From: Paraspadella gotoi | Lineage: Eukaryota > Chaetognatha | NCBI GenBank assembly: GCA_051294375.1 | Contig: CM119265.1 | Span: 22,010,278-22,074,277, forward strand | Length of the DNA: 64,000 nt | Reading direction: 5' to 3' | Shown here: in pieces, positions 1 to 9,492 of the stretch | How the letters are laid out: each line of letters starts with the position of its first letter | Position numbering within the stretch: the first letter of the stretch is position 1 | Made by a program: the position numbers and the translations under genes | Notes under the pieces: model-generated | The model's input: only the letters and a program-made list of their open reading frames with translations | The model's database searches: none | Told to the model about the DNA's origin: nothing

Positions 1-1792
1 ACTCCGGGAAAAGAAAAGAAAAAAAGCTTTCGCGTAGATTATGAAGGATTTCGCCAAATTATCGGGTTAATTTTTTTTCCTCTCTCTTCCTTTTTTGTGC
101 GATTTTTTGGAAATGGAAGTACATAAACGTACTTGGTATATTCGCCCTATTGCTTATCTTGAAAAAAATGTTTTTGGGTTAATAATAAGAAAGATCTTGC
201 TCCGACGCGGTGTGTGTGTGTGAAAAAAATCCCGGTTCTCTGTTTGCCATATGAACTCGAGGACGACATTCCTGCCTTAATTAAAAAGGGTCAACCCCAT
301 CGACATTCGACTCGAACCAAAAAGAAAAAAAATAGGGGAGCTCGACCACTTTCGGCCCTAAAGACCGGAGAGAACGATCGTTAAACGCTTTTTGATTAGG
401 AGCGGAATTCCCGGGAATCGAATTTTCCGATTCGGGACTTTTTCTTATTTTTTTTTCTCCCGGCGAAGACCTAATAAGTCAGGGCGACTCAAAATTCTAT
501 TTCGTTGTTGTTCTCACTTGGCTGACGAATTTGGCCTTTCGGAAAACGAAAATAGGAACTTAATTATTATGAGTTGCATTATGTAATTTTCAAGATAAAT
601 CTATGATGATGTTATACATTAACACGAAATGACTTAAAATAGCATTACTTTCTTATTGACTAATATCTTCCAAGGTGACAAGTAAAAGTTAACAGCCATT
701 ATGCCTAATCATTATATTAACGGAGCGTCTATTTCTTCGTCGGGACGATTTTCTGCTTGCTCCGGTACAAGGAAATTCATCAGCCGCTCCGAATCAGATG
801 AAATTCGTTTCACGAATTAAAATGAATATTAAAAATCTTAATATTAAATTATTACTGAAAAACATTTTTAATTATCTGAATATGCCCCTGTCCTTTATTT
901 CAGAGCAGAAGTTAAGTATCGACTTAATATTAATTTAATAATAATAATATTGAAGCAAGCGATGTTCTATTTATCACTGATATCAGTGACTTTCTCTCGG
1001 TCCCCGCGTCGCGTCCTTCCAACTCGAGACTTTTTTCTTTTGTCTTTCAGAAACAAAAGACAAAAGTCAAAGCGACAGCAATGGCCGCCATTTGAGCAGG
1101 CGTGTCTCTTGCCTTACTTGATTGATCACTTTCCCCATTTTTTCTTTTGTTTTCGCTTCTTTACATTACCTTACCTCACAGGAAAAGTTTCGACGTGTCC
1201 TTTCCTCGTCGTTTTTGCTTTTTTTTTCAACTAAAATCATTTAAATTTTGTATTCTTTTACGTCTGATTAAAATCTCAGCTCGTCTTTAGGTGATCAGTG
1301 GCATTTTTTTTTTAAACCGGAAATTTCAATGCCCCCCTGCTGATGAAGAGGGACATTCTTCCTAAAGACAATAAATTAGCATTTATATTAAATCCGAAGA
1401 CTCGTGAATCGTGATATCTGAGTTTGGACTTTACTTCGTCTCAAGGACTTATCGTTTGGGATCTCTTCATTATTTCACCATTACTCATGATCTACCTCTT
1501 AGTCATAATGTTGTTTTCTTATTGTTTTTTCCTCGTTCACCTCTTTGACAATTGCCAATCACTCGAATATTTTATATAATATATATTCGTGTTTTTCTCT
1601 TTTCCTTTACGAAAATTTCACCCTTTTCCATTTTCTGTTCTATGTACTTCAAAAATTTTTTTTGGTGCGTCCAAAATTTTTTCGATAATATTTAATTTAT
1701 AATTTTCCACTCTCGCTTTCTAGAGAAAAAAAAATTCTTTCTGGCCTGGAAAAGCGTATAACGTTCCTCGTCAATAACCAGCGAAACTAATT
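1..1792. other. AT-rich spacer upstream of dyskerin
   Basis: No coding region with a credible start, codon pattern or homology is visible. It holds homopolymer runs, a short GT run near 210-220, a small palindrome around 1035-1070 (CTTTTGTCTTT against its complement) and a pyrimidine tract ending in AG at 1723 that could be the 5' splice-acceptor of the dyskerin message. Nothing else can be supported. Confidence 0.6.
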
Positions 1793-3334
1793 ATGCCCGT
1801 AACGATGAGCGGCGTTGGCGAGACTCAACGGCAGGGCCACTTCCACCTCGAACCGTCCGAGAAGAAGCCAACTCTAGCGACGGAGCAATGGCCGCTGCTT
1901 CTCAAAAATTTTCACAAGCTAAACGTCCGATCTAACCACTACGTTCCCCTCGTCAACGGCTGCTCGCCCCTTCAGCGTCCCATCCAGGATTACGTCAAGA
2001 CGGGCTTCATCAATCTGGACAAGCCGGCCAACCCTTCTTCCCACGAGGTGGTCGCCTGGATTAAGCGGATTCTTCGCGTAGAGAAGACGGGCCATTCGGG
2101 CACCCTCGACCCCAAAGTCACTGGCTGCCTCATCGTTTGCATCGAGAAGGCGACGCGGCTCGTCAAGTCACAGCAGAGCGCCGGCAAAGAGTACGTGGGT
2201 ATCGCCCGCTTCCACGGTGACATCGCCGGCGGAACTCAGGAAATGGCACGCGCCTTGGAAATGCTCACCGGCGCCCTCTTCCAACGCCCGCCCCTCATTG
2301 CCGCCGTCAAAAGACAGTTGAGGGTGAGAACGATCTACGAGTCCAAGTTGCTGCAGTTCGACGAGGAGCGCAACATGGCCGTCTTCTGGATCTCCTGCGA
2401 GGCCGGCACCTACGTGAGGACATTGTGCGTGCACTTGGGTCTCGTCCTAGGCGTCGGCGGCATCATGCAGGAACTCCGCCGGGTCCGATCCGGCGTTCTC
2501 TCTGAAGCGGATAATCTGGCCACCATGCACGACGTCTTGGACGCCCAGTGGCTTTACGACAATCACAAAGACGAATCTTACCTTCGACGAGTGGTGACTC
2601 CGCTGGAGGCGCTTCTGACCGGTCACAAGAGGATCATCATGAAGGACTCGGCCGTCAACGCCGTCTGCTACGGCGCAAAGATCATGCTGCCGGGACTGCT
2701 GCGGTACGAGGACGGGATCGAGCTCAACCAAGAGATCGTGGTTGTGACCACGAAAGGCGAGGCCATCTGCATCGCCATCGCCCTTATGACCACCTCCGTA
2801 ATCGCCACCTGCGACCACGGCATCGTCGCCAAGATCAAGCGGGTCATCATGGAGCGCGACACTTACCCGAGGAAGTGGGGCCTCGGGCCTAAGGCCAAGA
2901 AGATGAAAGAGATGATCAAAGAGGGCGTCCTCGACAAGTATGGAAAGCCCAACGCCAGAACTCCTCCCGACTGGGATAAGAAGCTCTTCAGCGATTCCAT
3001 GGCGGCGGCGGCGTCCGAGGCGGCATCGTCTTCTACGTCGAGCCCGCCTCCGCCCTCGCCGAAGCCCGAGAAGAAAAAGAAGAAAAGAAAGGCGGAGGGC
3101 GAAGAATCAGGGGCTGCCGCCTTGACGGAGGAAGGAGATAAGTCCGAAAAGAAAAAGAAGAAAAAGAAAAAAGAGAAAGATTCTGACGCTGCGCCAGAGT
3201 CGGCGGGGGAAGCGTCGACGGGGGAAGAGAAAAAGAAAAAGAAGAAAAAAAAGAAGACGGAAGAGGAGGAAGCGAAGCAAGAAGACGCGACCGAGGGGAA
3301 GAAGAAAAAAAAGAAAAAGAAAACGGAAAGTTGA
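1793..3334 (+). CDS. DKC1: Dyskerin / Cbf5, H/ACA snoRNP pseudouridine synthase
   Basis: Single-exon gene of 513 aa, close to human dyskerin in length. It is the catalytic subunit of H/ACA ribonucleoproteins, which isomerise uridine to pseudouridine in rRNA and snRNA in the nucleolus and bind telomerase RNA in animals. The order is an N-terminal DKCLD extension (about 45-95), the TruB catalytic domain with the [12 protein letters not shown] motif at 101-112 and catalytic Asp106, the TruB C-terminal part, then a PUA domain at about 290-366 starting [14 protein letters not shown]. From about 405 the tail is low complexity with four long lysine runs, the nucleolar-signal type of tail. The first ATG is used; a second lies four codons later. 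The lack of introns is unusual for an animal gene. A pyrimidine-AG site ends at 1723. Confidence 0.97.
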   Translation: MPVTMSGVGETQRQGHFHLEPSEKKPTLATEQWPLLLKNFHKLNVRSNHYVPLVNGCSPLQRPIQDYVKTGFINLDKPANPSSHEVVAWIKRILRVEKTGHSGTLDPKVTGCLIVCIEKATRLVKSQQSAGKEYVGIARFHGDIAGGTQEMARALEMLTGALFQRPPLIAAVKRQLRVRTIYESKLLQFDEERNMAVFWISCEAGTYVRTLCVHLGLVLGVGGIMQELRRVRSGVLSEADNLATMHDVLDAQWLYDNHKDESYLRRVVTPLEALLTGHKRIIMKDSAVNAVCYGAKIMLPGLLRYEDGIELNQEIVVVTTKGEAICIAIALMTTSVIATCDHGIVAKIKRVIMERDTYPRKWGLGPKAKKMKEMIKEGVLDKYGKPNARTPPDWDKKLFSDSMAAAASEAASSSTSSPPPPSPKPEKKKKKRKAEGEESGAAALTEEGDKSEKKKKKKKKEKDSDAAPESAGEASTGEEKKKKKKKKKTEEEEAKQEDATEGKKKKKKKKTES

Positions 3335-3604
3335 CTTTGTAGTTAACTGACTTTCGGATTAAGCCGCATTACATTCGTTACGTATAAATTACGTTTGGAC
3401 AAATTTTTTTCTCGCTTTGTTACTGTTTTCGTTAAAGTTTTGTCGTCTTTTCAGGAAATGCAGTCGAAATTTGACATTGGACAATTAAAAAAAACAGGAA
3501 CAAAAAAACGGCCTCTTGTAACTCTCTAAAACACGACATTCGTCACGCGTTATATTTTCTGTTCTCATTTCCGTTTTTCTGTACATTTCTATGAAACACT
3601 ACAA

Positions 3605-3622
3605 TTTTTTTTTGTTCTATAG
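3605..3622 (+). other. Candidate 5' splice acceptor of the GST message
   Basis: A T-rich tract ends in CTATAG at 3622, 42 nt before the GST start codon. A second TTTCAG ends at 3633. No upstream exon is visible, so this may accept a trans-spliced leader or close a 5'-UTR intron. Confidence 0.4.
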
Positions 3623-3664
3623 TTCCATTTCAGCGCTCATCACTCGCTTCACCATAAAATCAAA

Positions 3665-4430
3665 ATGCCGTCCGTTTTGGGATACTGGAAGATTCGTGGT
3701 CTCGGCCAACCGATTCGACTGATGCTTGGCTACGCGGGCGAGGATTTCGAAGACGTCCACTACGAGCAATCGGATGGCCCCGAATTCAGTCGCGAGGCCT
3801 GGATGAAGGAGAAGTTCAACCTCGGCCTGGATTTTCCTAATCTCCCTTACTACAAGAACGGGGACGTCGTCTTGACTCAGAGCAACGCTATCATGCGTCA
3901 TCTTGCTCGCAAGTACGACCTGATGGGCAAGACGGACGCTGAAAAAGACCGGTTCGTACTATTGCTGTCTTTTTACATTCTTGGGTTTAATACGTAATAT
4001 TATTCTCATTTTATTTACCAAATTTAGTTGCGATCAAGTGGCCGAGCAATTGGTCGACTTCCGCACCGGCTGGACAATGCTCTGCTACGGGAAATACGTT
4101 GGTGGCGACTTTACCAAGAACGCGCCGAAATACGCGGAAAATGTGGTGACGAAGCTGGAACCCTTCGAGAAGTTCCTTGGCGACAACCCGTGGCTGGCCG
4201 GCCAGAACATCTCTTGGCCGGATTTCATTCTGTTCGAGATGTTGGATCAGCATCTGGTCTTTAAACCGAGTTGTCTGGATGACCTGCCCATGTTGAAGGC
4301 CTTTCACCAGCGCATGCTCGACGAGCCCAAGGTTAAGGCGTTTATGGAGTCGCCCAAGTTTTTCAAGGGGCCCATGAACAACAAGGTGGCTGAATGGGGC
4401 GGCAAAATCCCTATTCCCAACTTCGCTTGA
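3665..4430 (+). CDS. Glutathione S-transferase, mu class
   Basis: Two exons, 3665-3951 and 4028-4430, separated by a 76-bp intron and joined inside an Arg codon (…EKDR|CDQVAEQ…), give 229 aa. It is a cytosolic dimeric enzyme conjugating glutathione to electrophiles. The N-terminal thioredoxin-like half carries YWKIRGLGQPIRL, with the catalytic Tyr near residue 7, the cis-Pro region LDFPNLPYY, and the glutathione-contacting LTQSNAIMRHLARKY. The all-helical half follows (GTST C domain, WLAGQNISWPDFILFEMLDQ). The length and the WGGK.P C-terminus suit the mu class. The intron donor reads GTTCGT, a weak but frame-preserving site. Confidence 0.96.
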
Positions 4431-4664
4431 AACGGCAATTGATTTCGTGGAAAATCGATAGTCGTAAACACTGGACAAATTTTGGCCTGGGATTACTAAT
4501 GAAACATATGACCCATATGAAACATATTCGTTCTTGATTATTAGAAAGTAGTTTCTCATTATTAGTTTTCACGTATAAGATTTTTTTTGGCTTTGAAATT
4601 GTTTTTTTCGTGACGATATTATACAAATTCATATCAGGATTAGTATTTTGTACTCGATTTTCAA

Positions 4665-5373
4665 ATGGGAGTGAAATGAAAAGAGTTATAACTCCTAACA
4701 GACCGACTATGATTAATATTTGTTTATTTAATTAGTTTGAAAATTCCCTGAAGTTTATATTCCTATATAGGAAATTGATAATAATCATAACAACTGGTGC
4801 GTTTGCCTTCCAATTTGTTTTTTTCCTCAACATTTTTACTATTATTGAATTATTCAATTTCAAACACATTGAGAAAAATTTGAGCCAAATATTTTAATTT
4901 CTTTTACATTCATTAGTTAGTTTAATGCCTTCGGAGCAAGCAAAAAAATTATTATTAATATATTTCAAGGTTTAAATAATAAATAGGCAACAGGCTCTTG
5001 CCAGATCATAGTTCTTTTCCAGATTTTTTTTAATGCAGAAATTTTTATTTTCTATAAGCTTAATTAGAAAAAGTGTGAAAAGGCTTTTTACATTCTGATT
5101 GCTCGGACACATACTGCAAAGTGTATACAGTCTATTTGTAGGATGAACGAAAATTTTTCGGAATTTCTTTTTCTTCATAAAGATATATCTAATAACAGTA
5201 AGGTCCAATGCCATTTCAAAAAAATTTATTTGATTAGCACGTAACTACATAACTACTACTAGAAAGTAAGCAAAATAAAAAACGTCAGCGATTTTTTTAC
5301 TCTGGTGCAAAATCTGAAGTTGCTATAACAAAAAAATTTTGAAACAGTATTTGATCTTTTCATTTCACTCCCA
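4665..5373. mobile_element. Possible non-autonomous DNA transposon with ~19-bp terminal inverted repeats
   Basis: The left arm at 4665-4684 (TGGGAGTGAAATGAAAAGA core) is the exact reverse complement of the right arm at 5355-5373, and the bases beyond soon diverge. The interior is AT-rich without an ORF, as expected for a MITE or internally deleted element. No clear target-site duplication could be read, so the boundary and class are uncertain. Confidence 0.4.
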
Positions 5374-5515
5374 ATCTAAATCCGTGTATAGTTCCTGACG
5401 TAATAAGACGAAAACTTAACGAGGTTTTTTTTCCCGTTGGAGATTTATTGTTACTTTATTTTTTGTATTCTGTGATATAAAATCGATTTATTTGTTTGTC
5501 GCGAAAATTTTGCGA

Positions 5516-5532
5516 TTTTTTTTCTTGTTCAG
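5516..5532 (+). other. Candidate 5' splice acceptor of the GLB1 message
   Basis: A T-rich tract ends in TTGTTCAG at 5532, 31 nt before the start codon. The gene has no introns, so this acceptor can only serve a leader or a 5'-UTR intron. Confidence 0.45.
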
Positions 5533-5563
5533 ATTGAATTGGTTAACTTAATCCTAAAGCAGT

Positions 5564-7459
5564 ATGAATTGGATAAAACTAGTTGTATTTTTTACTGCTT
5601 TGGTTTACGTAACTGTTGCCGAATTCACCATAGATTACGAAAGAGATACATTTTTAAAGGATGGAAAACCGTATCAGTATATTTCGGGAAGTATTCATTA
5701 TTTCCGCATACCAAGACCGTACTGGGAGGACAGACTCAAAAAATTCCAACTTGCTGGTTTAACAGCAATTGAAATGTACGTTCCGTGGAATTATCATCAG
5801 TTGACTCCGGATACTTTTGATTTCGATGGCCAACGCGACGTTTTTAAATTTTTTGAAATCGCTCAAAGTCTCGGACTGGACGTCATCCTCCGTGGGTTTC
5901 CTTACGTTTGTGCGGAAGAATCCTTCGGTGGGCTTCCTGCCTGGATGCTAACCGACGACCCTCGAATGAAACTCAGGCAGATGGACCCGGTTTTTATGAG
6001 ACATGTCAAAAAGTGGTTTTCGGTATTTTTACCGAAAGTAAAGCCCTATTTGAATATTAATGGAGGTCCGATAATCATGGTCCAGGTTGAAAACGAATAT
6101 GGGAGTTATTATGCTCACGATTTTGATTACTTAAGACAGCTGAGAAGACTAATGATGCAGTATCTGGGCTCCAACACACTTTTCTTCACCACCGACGGTG
6201 ATGGCGAAGGTGACGTTAAATACGGGACTCTCAAAGGCTTATACTCGACCGTTGATTTTGGGACGGGAGCTAATCTGCAAACCGCCTTTGAGCCCATGAG
6301 AAAGTTCGAGCCTCGTGGGCCATTAGTCAATAGCGAGTTTTATGTTGGTTGGTTGGATCTTTGGGGAACGAAGCATTCGGTCGTTCCTTCCGCGAATTGT
6401 GTCAAAGTTTTAAGTAAATTGTTAGCAATGAAAGTCAATGTTAATATGTATATGTTTCATGGGGGAACCAACTTTGGCTTTTTAAACGGAGCTGAAATCA
6501 ACAAATTCACGCCTCAAATTACGTCGTACGATTATGATGCTCCTCTTTCCGAAGCAGGGGACATTACTTCGAAATACGTGGCTATCGCAGATACCGTCAG
6601 AAGATATAGGAAACTCCCGCCGATATCGTATCCCGCCAATCACACCAAATATGCTTACGGAAGTGTACCACTTCAAAAGCTTGGAAATGTTTTTGATCTT
6701 CTCGATCAATTAACGAATCCATCGGGACCAGTGAGCTCGCGCTATCCTTTAACTATGGAACAAATACAACATTTTGAGGGATATATTTTGTACCGATCTC
6801 AGATTTCAAACAGTTTTTCTTTTAATTCGGTTCTTAATGTGTCTGTTCATGACCGTGCGTATGTTTTTCTGAATGGCATTCCGCAAGGCATCCTCCAAAG
6901 AGAGGGCCCAACAACGATGACATTGAATTATCCCTGTAAAAAAGGGGACGTTTTGGATTTACTAATTGAAAACCAAGGTCGAATTAATTTCGGGCGAGGA
7001 ATGGAAGGAGATTTGAAAGGCATTGTCAGCAATGTCACTATTAACAATTTGGTGTTAACAAACTGGACCATGTTTCCGTTGAACTTTAGCAGGTTGATGG
7101 AACCGTCGATGACGTACGGGAAAATAAGGATGTCCCAGCCGTATTTCTCGCCCAGCGTGTTCGCTGGAAATATACCGCAGCATTCCGCTCTCAAAACTAT
7201 GCCTGATACATTCGTAGACACCTCCTCCTGGGGAAAGGGATTGATATTTCTGAACGATGTCAATTTAGGCAGATACTGGCCGAGTGTCGGTCCACAAGTG
7301 ACCCTTTATGCCCCTGGTTGTTTTTTCAAACCCAATAGCAAAGAAAACAAAATTTACGTGATTGAATTCGAAAAAATTCCAAAGAACGCTTCTATTGATT
7401 TTGTCGCTCGACCAAACCTCACCGGACAATTAGGGTCTAAAATTGTCACGAAGCCCTGA
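5564..7459 (+). CDS. GLB1: Beta-galactosidase, glycoside hydrolase family 35 (lysosomal GLB1 type)
   Basis: Single-exon gene of 631 aa. It hydrolyses terminal beta-linked galactose from gangliosides, glycoproteins and keratan sulfate in the lysosome. Residues 1-20 form a signal peptide (MNWIKLVVFF…). The GH35 TIM barrel follows: the acid/base Glu178 lies in QVENEYGSY and the nucleophile Glu258 in LVNSEFYVGWLD, matching human Glu188 and Glu268, with MFHGGTNFG and TSYDYDAPLSEAGD further on. C-terminal jelly-roll domains contain WGKGLIFLNDVNLGRYW. Several N-x-S/T sites fit a glycoprotein. The usual RPGPYxCAEW segment reads RGFPYVCAEES here, so a substrate-pocket Trp is replaced. The absence of introns is unusual for this gene. 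Confidence 0.96.
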   Translation: MNWIKLVVFFTALVYVTVAEFTIDYERDTFLKDGKPYQYISGSIHYFRIPRPYWEDRLKKFQLAGLTAIEMYVPWNYHQLTPDTFDFDGQRDVFKFFEIAQSLGLDVILRGFPYVCAEESFGGLPAWMLTDDPRMKLRQMDPVFMRHVKKWFSVFLPKVKPYLNINGGPIIMVQVENEYGSYYAHDFDYLRQLRRLMMQYLGSNTLFFTTDGDGEGDVKYGTLKGLYSTVDFGTGANLQTAFEPMRKFEPRGPLVNSEFYVGWLDLWGTKHSVVPSANCVKVLSKLLAMKVNVNMYMFHGGTNFGFLNGAEINKFTPQITSYDYDAPLSEAGDITSKYVAIADTVRRYRKLPPISYPANHTKYAYGSVPLQKLGNVFDLLDQLTNPSGPVSSRYPLTMEQIQHFEGYILYRSQISNSFSFNSVLNVSVHDRAYVFLNGIPQGILQREGPTTMTLNYPCKKGDVLDLLIENQGRINFGRGMEGDLKGIVSNVTINNLVLTNWTMFPLNFSRLMEPSMTYGKIRMSQPYFSPSVFAGNIPQHSALKTMPDTFVDTSSWGKGLIFLNDVNLGRYWPSVGPQVTLYAPGCFFKPNSKENKIYVIEFEKIPKNASIDFVARPNLTGQLGSKIVTKP

Positions 7460-7663
7460 CCGTTTTTTTCTAAATCTGAATTCCAATTTTTTTGAAAACG
7501 GACTGAAAAATCACAAACAAATATAATTCTTTCATTCGTGATAAAGAATATTTTAAATTATTTTTAATTTTTGGTGTGTTATTTATTTTTTTATAAAATA
7601 TTCTCTTGATTATATACTAATTAAATACTTTGCCCTTTTTCACCCAAGTTACTTTTCGCGACC

Positions 7664-8560
7664 ATGGACGTGGAAATCCGTCATCCCAAATCCTCGGAAT
7701 GCCTCGCCCTTCTCCACAACGTCCCGCCCTCGACGTCGGTGTCGGATCTTCGTCGCCGATTCCAGGCCGACTCCTCGAAACCCCTGGAACGGATCGCTCT
7801 CAAGTCTGACCCACGCGGCAAGCTCCTCAAGGACGACGCCACTCTCGAAAGTCTCGATACCAAAATCTTGTATTTCAAGGATCTGGGTCCTCAGGTCCCT
7901 TGGACGACGGTCTTCCTTTTCGAATACACCGGCCCCTTACTAATCTACCCCATCTTCTACGCACGGCCCGAATTAATTTACGGGGCCGGCGCGGCCGTTG
8001 CCCCGCGCGCCCAAGTTGTGACCACGGCGCTTTTTTGCTGGACCTTTCACTACTTGAAGCGAGACTTGGAGACGTTGTTCATCCACCGGTTTAGCCACGG
8101 GACCATGCCGCTGAGCAACCTTTTTAAAAATTGCTCTTACTACTGGGGATTCGCGGCCTGGATCGCTTACTTAATCAACCACCCGCTCTACACGTCACCG
8201 GATTCGCTCGGGTCCAACGTCGCCCTTGGCGCTTTCGTCTTATGCGAGCTCGGCAACTTCTTCATTCACAAAAGTCTCCGGGATCTGCGGCCGCCGGGGT
8301 CGCGGGTGCGTCAGATCCCACGACCAACGGCCAACCCCTTCACTTGGCTCTTTACCACCATTTCTTGTCCCAACTACTTTTATGAGGTCGGCGCATGGTT
8401 CGCCTTTTCGATCATGACCCAGTGCGCCGCCTCGGCGCTCTTCAGCCTCGTCGGCTTATACCAAATGACGGTTTGGGCCGTCGGCAAACATCGCAACTAT
8501 TTGCGCGATTTTAAAGATTATCCGAAGGGTAGAAGGGCCATTCTTCCCTTTCTTATTTGA
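7664..8560 (+). CDS. TECR: Very-long-chain trans-2-enoyl-CoA reductase
   Basis: Single-exon gene of 298 aa. It catalyses the last step of the very-long-chain fatty-acid elongation cycle, NADPH reduction of trans-2-enoyl-CoA, in the ER membrane. A ubiquitin-like N-terminal part (about 1-75, ending KILYFKDLGPQVPW) is followed by a multi-pass steroid 5-alpha-reductase domain. Strongly conserved strings are ETLFIHRFSHGTMPLSNLFK, YYWGFAAWIAYLINHPLYT, NPFTWLFTTISCPNYFYEVG and the C-terminal HRNYLRDFKDYPKGRR. The length is within ten residues of the human enzyme. The start is supported by a CCCAAG acceptor ending 15 nt upstream at 7648. It has no introns, like two of its three upstream neighbours. 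Confidence 0.96.
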   Translation: MDVEIRHPKSSECLALLHNVPPSTSVSDLRRRFQADSSKPLERIALKSDPRGKLLKDDATLESLDTKILYFKDLGPQVPWTTVFLFEYTGPLLIYPIFYARPELIYGAGAAVAPRAQVVTTALFCWTFHYLKRDLETLFIHRFSHGTMPLSNLFKNCSYYWGFAAWIAYLINHPLYTSPDSLGSNVALGAFVLCELGNFFIHKSLRDLRPPGSRVRQIPRPTANPFTWLFTTISCPNYFYEVGAWFAFSIMTQCAASALFSLVGLYQMTVWAVGKHRNYLRDFKDYPKGRRAILPFLI

Positions 8561-9492
8561 AAGTGAAACATTTCCTTTTTTGATTTATACGAGCTCTAAA
8601 AATTTTATTCGAGTTAATTAACAATAAGAATTTTACGTCAGATAGTATGATTATCTAGTACAAAAATAATTTGTTCATTTTGTTTCGGGATTAGAACCGC
8701 AAAATGCAATATGTTTATAGTAATATTCTTATAAAAAATTTCGACGTTTTAAGCGTCCAGTAATTCTCCACTTATCTGATGAAACATTTTTATCATTTTT
8801 GCCATTCAGCATTAAAATATCATATTTTACAAAAGGTTCTTATTTCTTTCCGAAGAATACAAAACTAAGTTTAAAAAAAATCATTTTGAATTTTATGAGT
8901 TTATCAGGATTTTACTCTAAGGAAAATACAATAAATATTGTTAAACTTAACTCGCTTAATATTTTCATCGCTCCACCCTATTATACATAGCGATACAGAC
9001 ACCGAGCAGACTTGTATTTAATTCGCCATTTAAAATACAGAATTAATGGGATTAATTGAATTAATTTTTGCTTTGACGTTCACATAATTTTATGGACTAC
9101 TATGGCAACAGCCGGGTTGCCTGTGATGCTCATTGGGATGGGGCATCTCACTGTTGGCTTTGGGGGGGCTACTACGTACTACGTACATTTTTGAAAATTA
9201 AGTTATGGTTGTATTGTCATTCATTGTCATTTGTCATTCCAGGAATCTAAAAAATGTATAATAAAGAAATTATCTAATAAACAACTCCATCAAATTACAT
9301 TGCTTAATCTTTCTTTGTTCCAGTTGGTTGTCAAGGACGCTCTCTGGCTGACTCTCCCCCTTCGTCGTTTCTTAGATTTCTTCGGATGATGCTCGCGATC
9401 GACGAAAGAGTTCAGCCCCATCGTAGGAAACTATCGATTCCCTTACGAACTTGATATTTGCCTCCCGCTTTTTGCGTTAACTTTCTTCTCTA
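8561..9492. other. Spacer with a dispersed-repeat copy
   Basis: No gene is visible. About 8615-8990 resembles a second copy at 62800-63405 (see repeat entry). Around 9165-9190 lies a TACTACGTACTACGTAC string. A pyrimidine tract ending TTGTTCCAG at 9323 is the likely 5' acceptor of the TAF3 message. Confidence 0.55.
8615..8990 (+). repeat. Dispersed repeat, copy 1
   Basis: Blocks recur in the same order at 62800-63405: AATTAACAATA, GTATGATTATC, TTGTTTCGGGA near the start, TTATAAAAAA, TTTTATCATTTTT in the middle, and AATATTGTTAA plus ATATTTTCATC.CTCCA.CCTA near the end. The copies have diverged and differ in length. No coding capacity is seen, so class is unknown. Confidence 0.5.

Larger units (their letters stand above)
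4431..5563. other. AT-rich spacer containing an inverted-repeat element
   Basis: No gene is visible. The stretch is largely occupied by a roughly 710-bp segment bounded by near-identical inverted arms (4665-4684 and 5355-5373, listed separately). Close to the next gene a TATAAAA-like string lies near 5474 and a pyrimidine-AG site ends at 5532. Confidence 0.5.

Noticed and set aside
392-1234. Short open frames upstream of dyskerin
   Set aside because: Low-complexity AT-rich translations without a usable start, splice partners or recognisable motifs.
2447-2818. Antisense open frames inside dyskerin and other GC-rich exons
   Set aside because: Shadows of the real reading frame. No independent signals, and the translations have no domain.
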